Shown piece after piece: positions 1 to 7,406 of a DNA stretch of 64,000 nucleotides. Origin of the DNA: Alistipes sp. CAG:831 (lineage in GTDB: Bacteria; Bacteroidota; Bacteroidia; Bacteroidales; UBA932); contig HF990395.1 in NCBI GenBank assembly GCA_000432775.1, forward strand, positions 17,013-81,012. Reading direction: 5' to 3'. Position numbers and translations under genes: made by a program. Each line of letters starts with the position of its first letter. Positions within the stretch are counted from its first letter, which is position 1. A model generated the notes under the pieces. It ran no database searches and was not told the origin of the DNA. It saw nothing but the letters and a program-made list of their open reading frames with translations.

Positions 1-226
1 CGGGACGCTCTTTCCTGATAGCGTCGATGATGACTTTGAAACGGTCCTTGCTCTGAGTGGGGGTACCGTCGTCCTCACGCACATGAAGGTGGATGAGGGA
101 GGCGCCGGCATTATAGGCCGACTTGGCCTCGCGTACACACTCCTCTACGGTGTAAGGTACCGCGGGATTGTGCTCCTTGAGCACTTCCGCACCGCATATC
201 GCGGCCGTGATTATCAATTTTTCCAT
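1..226 (-). CDS. kce: 3-keto-5-aminohexanoate cleavage enzyme (partial, 3' end off window)
   Basis: Only the first 75 residues are visible; the gene runs off the left edge. It is a BKACE-family TIM barrel of lysine fermentation that condenses 3-keto-5-aminohexanoate with acetyl-CoA, giving acetoacetate and 3-aminobutyryl-CoA. The start MEKLIITAAICGAEV and the segment GASLIHLHVRE are characteristic. In that segment H46 and H48 fall where the family's zinc ligands lie. The start is the ATG at 226, 26 bases after kal, so it is probably co-transcribed with kal and atoD. I am confident of the family because the neighbouring genes encode the next steps of the same pathway. Confidence 0.87.
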   Translation of the reverse strand, partial: MEKLIITAAICGAEVLKEHNPAVPYTVEECVREAKSAYNAGASLIHLHVREDDGTPTQSKDRFKVIIDAIRKERP

Positions 227-252
227 AAGATAGTGATGAATTGTCCGTCAAA

Positions 253-642
253 TTACTGCTTTCTCTGGCATTTCTTGGGCACCACGCAGGTACCGCTGGC
301 GCGGCAGACCACTATCGGCTCAGCGAGCACGTCAGCCGCTGAGTCGGATATGTCAGGTCTGGGAGCTATCACCTTGCGGGCCTCGAAGACCATCTTGCGG
401 GAAGTGTTGCCCACCGATACGATCTCACCCTCGGCCTCGATATAGTCCCCGGCATACACCGGAGCCATGAACTCCACGTTGTCGTAAGCCTTGAAGAGAC
501 CTTCGTCGCCATCATTGATTATGAGCAGCTCTGTAGCCACGTCCCCGAAAAGCTGAAGCATCTTGGCTCCATCCACGAGATTGCCGCCGTAGTGAGCATC
601 ATGGCAGCTCATGCGCATGCGGATAAGAGATTTCACGCCCAT
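253..642 (-). CDS. kal: 3-aminobutyryl-CoA ammonia-lyase
   Basis: A 129-residue single hotdog-fold protein, the usual length for Kal. It removes ammonia from 3-aminobutyryl-CoA to give crotonyl-CoA, directly after the Kce step of lysine fermentation. The N-terminal part (RMRMSCHDAHYGGNLVDGA) and the mid-protein segment AYDNVEFMAPVYAGDYIEA fit the hotdog fold of this family. It lies between atoD and kce, 2 bases after the atoD stop. An unusually strong AGGAGG sits 5 bases before its ATG. Identification rests on family recognition plus the pathway context; other small hotdog thioesterase/dehydratases are the main alternative. Confidence 0.86.
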   Translation of the reverse strand: MGVKSLIRMRMSCHDAHYGGNLVDGAKMLQLFGDVATELLIINDGDEGLFKAYDNVEFMAPVYAGDYIEAEGEIVSVGNTSRKMVFEARKVIAPRPDISDSAADVLAEPIVVCRASGTCVVPKKCQRKQ

Positions 643-644
643 GA

Positions 645-1295
645 CTACCTCCTTTTATAGATATAGTTCACGAATATGCCGGGGGTGTGCACGGCCTCCG
701 GCGATATCTCCCCTACAGGCACCACTTTCTCGGCCTCTACGATCACGAGGTCGGCGGCCATGGCCATCACGGGGTTGAAGTTCTGGGTCGTACCCTTGTA
801 CACAAGATTACCGGACTCATCGGCAATGGAGGCTCCCAGAAGCGCGATATCGGCACCAAGAGGCTTCTCCAGCAGATAGTCCTTGCCGTCCACATTGACC
901 ACAGGTTTGCCCTCGGCTACGAGAGTGCCCATTCCGGTAGTGGTAAGGACTCCGCCGAGACCCGCGCCCTTGGCCCTGATCCTCTCCGCCAGGGTGCCCT
1001 GGGGCGAGAACTCGACCTCGAGCTCACCGGCGTTCATCTGATTGCCGGTCTCGGGATTGGTTCCGACATGGGATACAATGAGTTTTTTGATCTGTTTGTT
1101 TACTACCAGCTTTCCCAGAGACTTGTCGGGGAATGCAGTGTCATTGCAGATGACAGTCAGGTTCTTGACTCCGCTCTCTGCGAGGGCGTCCATGATCTGC
1201 AGAGGGGCTCCGACGCCCAGAAATCCGCCGACCATGACGGTCATGCCGTCCTTAACATAGGAAACGGCCTGCTCCAGTGTTATTTCCTTTTTCAT
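645..1295 (-). CDS. atoD: Acetoacetate/butyrate CoA-transferase subunit A
   Basis: A 216-residue 3-oxoacid CoA-transferase alpha subunit with the glycine-rich loop GGFLGVGAP near residue 24 and the late segment AADLVIVEAEKVVPVGE. With a beta subunit it would move CoA from butyryl-CoA to acetoacetate, closing the lysine-to-butyrate route begun by Kce and Kal. I chose the ATG at 1295 (MKKEITLEQAV) rather than the upstream in-frame ATG at 1328. The longer start would add a lysine-rich leader not typical of the family and would begin at the predicted -7 promoter element. The beta subunit, usually adjacent, is not next to it in this window. Confidence 0.85.
   Translation of the reverse strand: MKKEITLEQAVSYVKDGMTVMVGGFLGVGAPLQIMDALAESGVKNLTVICNDTAFPDKSLGKLVVNKQIKKLIVSHVGTNPETGNQMNAGELEVEFSPQGTLAERIRAKGAGLGGVLTTTGMGTLVAEGKPVVNVDGKDYLLEKPLGADIALLGASIADESGNLVYKGTTQNFNPVMAMAADLVIVEAEKVVPVGEISPEAVHTPGIFVNYIYKRR
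648..653 (-). promoter_or_regulatory. Strong Shine-Dalgarno site of kal
   Basis: On the minus strand AGGAGG lies 5 bases upstream of the kal ATG (642). It abuts the atoD stop codon TAG (647-645), the reading being GGAGGTAGTCATG. Most genes in this window have no comparable site, as is usual in Bacteroidota. This one suggests kal is translated independently of atoD coupling. Confidence 0.6.
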
Positions 1296-1325
1296 CAAAG
1301 ATAGTTTTAGTAAAATTCTAATTAG

Positions 1326-1353
1326 CAAATGTAATAAAAGTTAAGTAAATTTG
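1326..1353. promoter_or_regulatory. Divergent promoter pair atoD / mscS
   Basis: Bacteroidota -7 elements (TAnnTTTG) face outward: TACATTTG on the minus strand (1333-1326) for atoD and TAAATTTG on the plus strand (1346-1353) for mscS. Clear -33 TTTG boxes at the ideal spacing are not seen, so strength is uncertain. Confidence 0.45.
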
Positions 1354-1393
1354 CCAATAAAATTACAATTATTAATCACAAACAGCTACCACT

Positions 1394-2308
1394 ATGTTGC
1401 CGCAAATAGACATCAAGCCAGACCCGTCAGATACACTGGCCATGGAAATCAGCGAAGTAATCCATAAAGTCTCTACCATGAGCGGTCACGAAATATGGAC
1501 ATCCGTGGCCGACACTGTCATCAAATGGGGCCTGAAAGTTCTTGCCGCCCTTCTTATCTACCTGGCAGGAGCCTGGCTGATACGCAGGATCAGGAAAATG
1601 CTCCGCAAGGTCTTCACCCGACGCAAAGTCGAGCCTTCCCTGACATCCTTCATTATCAGCTTCGTGAACATATCCCTGACCGTACTGCTGTTTGTTGTGG
1701 TCGTCACCATCCTCGGAGTACCCGCCAGCACCTTCGCCGCCCTGCTGGCTGCCGGAGGTCTTGCCGTAGGCATGGCACTCAGCGGCACCCTCCAGAATTT
1801 TGCCGGAGGCGTGATGATACTGCTGTTCAAGCCGTTCAAGGTGGGAGACTATATCGAGGCAGGCGGCTACAGCGGCACCGTGGATGCCATAAACATCACC
1901 TCCACCCAGATTCATACTCCTGACAACAAGATTGTGTTCCTGCCCAACGGCAACCTGGCCAACAACAGCATCCAGAACAACACCGCCTCCGATATCCGCC
2001 GCGTGGAATGGAATATAGGAATATCCTATGGGGACGATGTCGGAAAGGGCATTGAACTGCTTCAGAAATATCTTGGAGAGGATTCGAGGGTATTGAAGGG
2101 ACCGGAAGCTCCGGATGCACCGTTCGCCGCATTGTCACAACTTGGGGACAGCGCCATAGTCCTGACTGCAAGAGCCTGGACCCACGGTACTGACTACTGG
2201 GGACTTTTCTACGACATCAACCGGAAAATATACGAGGACTTCCCTAAGCAGGGTCTGAGCTTCCCGTTCCCGCAGCTTGATGTACACGTGCGGAACGTAC
2301 AGGATTAG
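1394..2308 (+). CDS. mscS: Small-conductance mechanosensitive channel MscS
   Basis: A 304-residue inner-membrane channel that opens under membrane tension to release solutes in osmotic downshock. There are three membrane segments, at about 42-64, 84-108 and 113-146. The third is the pore helix, with the Gly/Ala-rich GGLAVGMALSGTLQNFAGG pattern. It is followed by the family signature FKVGDYIEAGGYSGTV and the cytoplasmic beta domain (PNGNLANNSIQN). Length matches E. coli MscS. A start at the ATG at 1442 is also possible; the residues before it are not conserved features. Its last 65 bases overlap, tail to tail, the acyltransferase gene on the other strand. Confidence 0.92.
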   Translation: MLPQIDIKPDPSDTLAMEISEVIHKVSTMSGHEIWTSVADTVIKWGLKVLAALLIYLAGAWLIRRIRKMLRKVFTRRKVEPSLTSFIISFVNISLTVLLFVVVVTILGVPASTFAALLAAGGLAVGMALSGTLQNFAGGVMILLFKPFKVGDYIEAGGYSGTVDAINITSTQIHTPDNKIVFLPNGNLANNSIQNNTASDIRRVEWNIGISYGDDVGKGIELLQKYLGEDSRVLKGPEAPDAPFAALSQLGDSAIVLTARAWTHGTDYWGLFYDINRKIYEDFPKQGLSFPFPQLDVHVRNVQD

Positions 2309-3425
2309 CATAGATTGAGAGGAATATCTCCCTCAGCTCATCCTTATCCATATCAGGGTCTTTCTCCACTATGGCGGAAAGGCCCTTTTCCATGCGTCCT
2401 ATGAAAGCCTCCCTTGCCTCCGGAGCATAACGGTCCTCACCGGCCGTATTTCCCTCCAGGATGTCCAGAGCGATGTAGTTGGTGTCCCAGAGCCTGTAAT
2501 TGGAGCATATACGACTGTCAATCAAGGACGCCAGAGCCCTAAACCGGTCATTCTTGCCCTGAGCTGCACAGGAAGCAATGTCGCCCTCTGTCAGCGCCGG
2601 GCAGAAGCAGAAGGCTATTCCGCCCTTGTCCTGGGTCACACCCGTAATGATGCTGTGAGTGTCCTCTCCGGGCTTCTTGACGTACTGTCCGCGCCGGGTG
2701 ATATACAGCTCCCTGGCTTTAAGGAAGTCGCAGGGCTCCAACTGGTACGATATGACGAAAGGCAGTACCGATATCTCAAGGAAATCTTTGACAAAGTCCC
2801 CTGCCCCGCTCATGTCCAGCATCTTAAGCACACCCTGACTGGTTGCGTCGCATCCGTCTTTGGAGCGTCCGTTTCTCTGGGCAATCCACACCGAACAACG
2901 GCCCGAGGATATATTCTCCCGCATGTAGGAGGACAGCAGGGCCGAGGCCATGTACTTCTCCCTGGGATTGCCCCCGCGGACTACCTTGATCATCCGGTTG
3001 GAGCGGAAGATGTCCTCTATCAGGGAGTTGGCTATGAGATTGTCCCCCACTGCAATCTCTGTCGTGGAGACCTTGTGGTCGAAGAGTATCAGCTGCATGA
3101 TGGCCGGGTCGAGGATGATATCGCGGTGATTGGACATCAGGACATGCTTACGGCCGTCCTCCACATACTCCAGTCCCTTGACTTCCAGAGAAGTGGATGT
3201 CTTCTGCAGAATGGAGCGTATGACTCCGGCCATTACCCGGGCCTGAAACCCGTCTATGGTGTCTATCGAGCGGATAAGAGCTCTGAGACTCTCTTCACGG
3301 TCCTCACCGGGGCCGAAGAGAAATGTGGAAAAAGCACTCAGCTCAGGAGCGTCCGCCACTCTTTTCAGGGCAATAGAGGTCTCCTGGTCAGTATAGGGTC
3401 TGATGCTGTCGTAATCCTGGTTCAT
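2244..3425 (-). CDS. PlsC-like glycerol/lysophospholipid acyltransferase
   Basis: A 393-residue protein with an NHRDIILD motif near residue 98, resembling the acyltransferase NH(x)nD catalytic motif. It also has VVRGGNPREKY (about 145) and a later WIAQRNGRSKDG segment typical of glycerolphosphate acyltransferase folds. It probably transfers an acyl chain to a lipid head group at the inner membrane; the exact substrate is not readable. The ATG at 3425 overlaps the stop of the upstream M28 peptidase (ATGA), indicating translational coupling, so I prefer it over the in-frame start 21 bases upstream. The last 21 codons overlap the end of mscS in antisense. Confidence 0.68.
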   Translation of the reverse strand: MNQDYDSIRPYTDQETSIALKRVADAPELSAFSTFLFGPGEDREESLRALIRSIDTIDGFQARVMAGVIRSILQKTSTSLEVKGLEYVEDGRKHVLMSNHRDIILDPAIMQLILFDHKVSTTEIAVGDNLIANSLIEDIFRSNRMIKVVRGGNPREKYMASALLSSYMRENISSGRCSVWIAQRNGRSKDGCDATSQGVLKMLDMSGAGDFVKDFLEISVLPFVISYQLEPCDFLKARELYITRRGQYVKKPGEDTHSIITGVTQDKGGIAFCFCPALTEGDIASCAAQGKNDRFRALASLIDSRICSNYRLWDTNYIALDILEGNTAGEDRYAPEAREAFIGRMEKGLSAIVEKDPDMDKDELREIFLSIYANPVRSARVHQAAGTGSSDPA

Positions 3426-5068
3426 CGTCTTTGATTCATAAAGCACCTCAGCAGCGAGGCAGTCAATACAGTGTATAGGAATGCTAGGAATATCACCACG
3501 CCCAGCGCCCCCGCCGTCAATGCAGTATAGACATTATACAGGAAAGGCAGGAAGGCCATCTCCGCCAGCAGCAGGAGCGGCAGGGACATGATGTTCAGGT
3601 ACAATATCACGTGGAGGATGAGTCCGGTCAGGGCACATGCGGCTGGGAATATCAGGAAGAAATTCTCCCCTGTGGTGAACAGCAGCACTCCGGACAGGAC
3701 GAGCATCAGCAGGATCAGGCCCATAAGATGCTCGAAGACAAAATTTTCCGACTTGCGGGACTTGCGCAGGAAAAATACAAGATAAGCTACGAACATTACG
3801 GCTATAAGCCCCAAAGCCAGAGCCCAGTCCCACGAAAGGAACTTCAAGGCCGTGAATGAGAAAGGTACGCCGGCAATCTTGGCGGCAGCCCAGACCGCAC
3901 CTTCAGCCGCTCCTCCGGCAAGTACCCCTGTCAGCAATATCCATAAGGAGTTGAGCAGTACCTTCCCGGGCCTAACCCTGCCCAAGCCCCTGTACAATAT
4001 CATAGCCAGGCAGAACATAAGCAGGACAGCGGCGTTCAATATCCAGTTCTCCGTCCGCGTGAGACAGAAGGTCTTGATTCCAGGCACAGTAAACACCACC
4101 CTGTCCTCTTGGGAACGGAAATAGTCTGTATCAGCATACGTCTTGTCTGTCAAATACTTGTGCAGCACAGGCTCCAACTGCACGCCATAGTGTGCGACGG
4201 ACTCGGGGTGAATATTGGAGAAATTGTCCCTTTCGTTATGATAGTAATGGAGGTTGTCTATGACAGAAAAATTGTATCCGGGGAAAAGCCGTTTGGCCGG
4301 GGTAAAATCGGTGAAATTGGGCATATATCTGTATATCACCGATGTAAGTGAATAGGTATAAGGCATCCGGGCATTCTCTACATAGAAATCCATCAGAGCG
4401 GCATTGCCCCGGGATGTCTCGAACAGCAGGGCCGGTCCCTTCACTCCACGGGCCTCCAGGTTTATCAGAAGTCCCACCCTGTCAAAGAGCCTGTTATCCC
4501 TCTCCAGGGCATAACGCATCCCGTCCAGTTCGTGCTCTTCCGAGTCCGTGATGAGGATCTTCAGTCCCTGGTTCCACTCCCGCGCATAGGTCAGCGCACC
4601 GCGCGTCAGTTCCAGTATCGCGGCCAGTCCGTATCCGTCATCGGCAGCACCGTAGGAAAGTGTCTCACCGTCAGGGGTCTGCTCGGCGAATCTGGAATCC
4701 AGATGAGCGACCAGCATCAGGTAGGATTCCGAGGTGTCCCTGCCCTGAGGCTCGAACTTGCAGTAAAGATTGGCGATGTTGAGGGTTCCTCCGAACTTGC
4801 AGGGAATGGAGTCGTAGGGGAAAATCTGCGGCTTACCGCCCATATCCTCCAGTCTGTCATGAAGATACCACCTTACACGAGCCCTTTCCACAGGATGAGA
4901 TATAGAGTGTGGACGGGCGGATATAAAACGGATATCCTCTACTGCACGGTCCGTGGAGAAAAGGATATTTTTCTGATTATCAGCATTTCTGTAAGTGAAA
5001 AAGCCCATAGCCGCAAAGGCTGCGGCAACTATCAGTGCGAGAGCTGTAAGGAACTGGACTTTCTTCAT
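3422..5068 (-). CDS. M28-family membrane metallopeptidase
   Basis: A 548-residue protein with an N-terminal membrane anchor (about 5-25) and a periplasmic M28 aminopeptidase domain. About eight hydrophobic segments follow from roughly residue 345 to the end, an architecture like ER-type M28 membrane peptidases. Zinc-site motifs are visible as VAHLDSR (near 122), GAADDGYG (near 143) and SEEHELDG (near 177). It presumably trims N-terminal residues from peptides in the periplasm. The start is the ATG at 5068 (MKKVQFLT); the longer frame would begin upstream of the predicted -7 element at 5103-5096. The downstream acyltransferase is coupled by ATGA. Confidence 0.82.
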   Translation of the reverse strand: MKKVQFLTALALIVAAAFAAMGFFTYRNADNQKNILFSTDRAVEDIRFISARPHSISHPVERARVRWYLHDRLEDMGGKPQIFPYDSIPCKFGGTLNIANLYCKFEPQGRDTSESYLMLVAHLDSRFAEQTPDGETLSYGAADDGYGLAAILELTRGALTYAREWNQGLKILITDSEEHELDGMRYALERDNRLFDRVGLLINLEARGVKGPALLFETSRGNAALMDFYVENARMPYTYSLTSVIYRYMPNFTDFTPAKRLFPGYNFSVIDNLHYYHNERDNFSNIHPESVAHYGVQLEPVLHKYLTDKTYADTDYFRSQEDRVVFTVPGIKTFCLTRTENWILNAAVLLMFCLAMILYRGLGRVRPGKVLLNSLWILLTGVLAGGAAEGAVWAAAKIAGVPFSFTALKFLSWDWALALGLIAVMFVAYLVFFLRKSRKSENFVFEHLMGLILLMLVLSGVLLFTTGENFFLIFPAACALTGLILHVILYLNIMSLPLLLLAEMAFLPFLYNVYTALTAGALGVVIFLAFLYTVLTASLLRCFMNQRR

Positions 5069-5095
5069 TTCTGCGGAAAACTGGGTTTTGCTCCG

Positions 5096-5103
5096 CAAAT
5101 TTA
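5096..5103 (-). promoter_or_regulatory. -7 promoter element of M28 peptidase
   Basis: TAAATTTG on the minus strand, 27 bases before the ATG at 5068. It suggests a promoter of its own between queA and the peptidase gene. Confidence 0.4.
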
Positions 5104-5131
5104 ATAAAATATTTGAACTTGGCAAGTCTAT

Positions 5132-6367
5132 TTAACGGGGAATCAGCAGCGAAGAGTCTCCGTAACTTAGGAAACGGAACCCATGGCCCAGGGCATAGTC
5201 ATACACTTTTTTCCAGTCCTCCCCGATCAGTGCGGCTATAAGCAGCAGCAGAGTACTCTTGGGCTGGTGGAAATTGGTTATAAGCCAGTCAACTATGCGG
5301 AAACGGTAAGTAGGAACGATGATAATGCGGGTGCGGCAGGTAATACTCTCCAGATTCCGGCTGCTGGCATAGGCCTGAAGGGCTTCCAGAGCCTCTTTGA
5401 GCGGGACTTTTCCAAGTTCTGTGGTATAAGGCACCCATTGCTCCACCGGTGACGGATTCCAGTGTTCCGGTCCTTTTATGGCACATTCCGCTCCCAACCA
5501 GTACAGAGACTCAAGCGTACGCACACTTGTTGTTCCCACTGCGACAACAGGCTTATTACTTTTTATTTGGAGGATCCTATCGAGCACATCGGTTGAGATG
5601 GAGAATGGCTCCGAATGCATGGTGTGCCCCTCTATGAGGTCGCTCTTGACCGGAAGGAAGGTTCCGGCCCCCACATGCAGGCAGACATTCTCGCAGTCCA
5701 GACCCTTCTCCCTGAGCCTGGAAAGAACCTCCGAGGTAAAATGCAGTCCGGCCGTAGGCGCTGCGACTGAGCCCCGGTATGAGGCATATAGTGTCTGATA
5801 CCGCTCACTGTCAATACTTTCCGACTCACGGTGGAGATACGGGGGAATCGGCACTCGACCGCACATCTCCATCACCCGGGAAAAAGGCTCTCCGCCATCC
5901 CAGGTAAAACGAACGAGAATATTGCCCTCCGAGCCATCCTCCAGGGTCGCCTGCAGATTCAGACGTTCAAGTTCCGTATTGTGATTCTCAGGCAGATATA
6001 GATGTATCGGTTCTCCTTTCCACTTCTTCCGGTTACCTACTATCGTCTTCCAGACACAGGTGGAAACAGCTGCAAAAGAAAGATTATAATCCTCAGGATC
6101 TGACGGTTCCAGACAGAAAATCTCTATCATGGCCCCAGTTTCTCTCCGGAAGATAAGCCTTGCAGGCACGACCTTAGTATTGTTGAAGACCATGAGTGCT
6201 CCTTCGGGCAGATAGTCGGGAAGGGAAGAGAAGACAGAATGGGAAATATCACCTTTATTATATAGGAGCAGTTTGGAGGCATCGCGCCTCTCGGTGGGAT
6301 AGGATGCGATCCGTCCGTCAGGCAGATCGTAGGTATAGTCGGAAATGTTGATCTGAGGTATTGCCAT
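5132..6367 (-). CDS. queA: S-adenosylmethionine:tRNA ribosyltransferase-isomerase
   Basis: A 411-residue QueA, which transfers and rearranges the ribosyl part of SAM onto preQ1-modified tRNA to make epoxyqueuosine. Diagnostic segments include YDLPDGRIASYPTERRDASK near the N-terminus, VFNNTKVVPARL near 60, GSVAAPTAGLHFT near 200 and TNFHQPKSTLLLL near 365. It is about 50 residues longer than the E. coli enzyme because of insertions in the middle, which I believe is common in Bacteroidota. The next leftward gene, the M28 peptidase, has its own predicted promoter. A good promoter lies 40 bases upstream of queA. Confidence 0.93.
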   Translation of the reverse strand: MAIPQINISDYTYDLPDGRIASYPTERRDASKLLLYNKGDISHSVFSSLPDYLPEGALMVFNNTKVVPARLIFRRETGAMIEIFCLEPSDPEDYNLSFAAVSTCVWKTIVGNRKKWKGEPIHLYLPENHNTELERLNLQATLEDGSEGNILVRFTWDGGEPFSRVMEMCGRVPIPPYLHRESESIDSERYQTLYASYRGSVAAPTAGLHFTSEVLSRLREKGLDCENVCLHVGAGTFLPVKSDLIEGHTMHSEPFSISTDVLDRILQIKSNKPVVAVGTTSVRTLESLYWLGAECAIKGPEHWNPSPVEQWVPYTTELGKVPLKEALEALQAYASSRNLESITCRTRIIIVPTYRFRIVDWLITNFHQPKSTLLLLIAALIGEDWKKVYDYALGHGFRFLSYGDSSLLIPR

Positions 6368-6406
6368 ATTTTAACGTTTTCAGGCGATTTTACGCACTTA
6401 CGGCGG

Positions 6407-6437
6407 CAAATCTATACAATATCCCGCTGAAGTCAAA
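6407..6437 (-). promoter_or_regulatory. Promoter of queA
   Basis: On the minus strand TTTG (6437-6434), 19 bases, then TAGATTTG (6414-6407). This matches the Bacteroidota primary sigma consensus, with the ATG 39 bases downstream. Confidence 0.6.
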
Positions 6438-6456
6438 ATAATCGTTTTTTGAGAAA

Positions 6457-6862
6457 TGTTTACAAAAGTTAATTACAGAAACAGCAGTTAGTTTATTTGG
6501 TTTTGTAAACAAAATCTTCAACCTGACACAAAAGTATATCATCGGTGTGGAATTGTGTAATAAACAATGTTTATATTATTGATTATCCTCTCTTAAATAT
6601 GGCTTTATCAGTTAATTATATTGATTATATAAAGTTTATATTGGTAGTTTTGGATGTACTGTACGCAAATTTGCGCATATTCCATGTCACAAAGCAAATA
6701 ATTCATAGATTATAGCGCTCTTAATGAGTGTTTTATATAGTTTACATATGATATGACTTAAGATAGAGGATAATCTATATTTGTTTGATTATCAAGAATA
6801 TTTTAAATTACTGCCAAAGTGTTTACATTTGTCTCTTTTCAAAAGTGTGATTTTGTAAACAC
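6457..6862. promoter_or_regulatory. AT-rich control region with inverted TGTTTAC sites
   Basis: The 533-base gap between queA and the HTH gene holds no convincing gene. It contains TGTTTACAAAA (6457-6467) and its exact reverse complement TTTTGTAAACA (6501-6511). A second inverted pair is GTGTTTACA (6819-6827) and TGTAAACAC (6854-6862). AGTTTAC (6739-6745) and TGTTTAT (6568-6574) look like degenerate copies. The last GTAAACA lies just upstream of the HTH gene's -7 element. I infer operators, most simply for the adjacent HTH protein. Confidence 0.55.
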
Positions 6863-6871
6863 AATTTTATG

Positions 6872-6879
6872 TACATTTG
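6872..6879 (+). promoter_or_regulatory. -7 promoter element of HTH regulator
   Basis: TACATTTG, 21 bases before the ATG at 6901. An inverted TGTAAACAC site ends 9 bases upstream, placing it in the promoter spacer where a repressor would block RNA polymerase. Confidence 0.5.
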
Positions 6880-6900
6880 TAAAAATTTAAATTCACAATA

Positions 6901-7365
6901 ATGAATCGCCGTTTACAACAATTTTTGGAGCTCGAACAACTCAAGCCGGCCCAGTTCGCAGACATAATGGGCATCCAGCGTTCCAATGTCTCCCACATTC
7001 TGTCGGGACGTAACAAACCAGGCTTCGACTTTATCCAGAAATTTCTGTTGAAATTTCCCTCCGTCAATCCTGACTGGCTTCTCCTTGGACGAGGAAAGCC
7101 ACTGAGGGCACAGAACACCCCTGCCCCTCAGGACAGAGACTCCTCTCCCGGCCTGTTCACTCCTGTCATAGAACTGGAGCAGAATGATGAGAGCACGGCC
7201 TTCGAATCCACGGCACCGGCAGAGAACGATATCCAGGATATTCAGGAGGATGACGGTACCGGGGAGAATGCCTGCCGGCTGCAGAAAGTACCTGCACGGG
7301 ACGTACGGCGCATCACCCTTTTCTATTCGGACGGAACATTTCAGGAATTTTATCCGCCCAAATAG
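6901..7365 (+). CDS. HTH (XRE/Cro-like) transcriptional regulator
   Basis: A 154-residue protein whose first 60 residues form a Cro/CI-type helix-turn-helix. The turn lies around PAQFADIMGIQRSNVSHIL (residues 17-35), followed by LSGRNKPGFDFIQKFLLKFP and the NPDWLLLGRGKP ending typical of Bacteroidota XRE proteins. The C-terminal 90 residues are acidic and probably disordered, ending in a short beta-like FYSDGTFQEFYPPK. It is probably a DNA-binding repressor. The inverted TGTTTAC/GTAAACA sites around its own promoter suggest autoregulation. Its regulon is unknown. The downstream pyrD has its own -7 element, so the two need not be one operon. Confidence 0.8.
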   Translation: MNRRLQQFLELEQLKPAQFADIMGIQRSNVSHILSGRNKPGFDFIQKFLLKFPSVNPDWLLLGRGKPLRAQNTPAPQDRDSSPGLFTPVIELEQNDESTAFESTAPAENDIQDIQEDDGTGENACRLQKVPARDVRRITLFYSDGTFQEFYPPK

Positions 7366-7374
7366 TTTTTGGAG

Positions 7375-7382
7375 TATCTTTG
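7375..7382 (+). promoter_or_regulatory. -7 promoter element of pyrD
   Basis: TATCTTTG, 24 bases before the ATG at 7407. It overlaps the region where a longer pyrD start (7380) would lie and so decides for the internal ATG. Confidence 0.5.
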
Positions 7383-7406
7383 CCTGCGGAACAACCCTTA
7401 AACACC

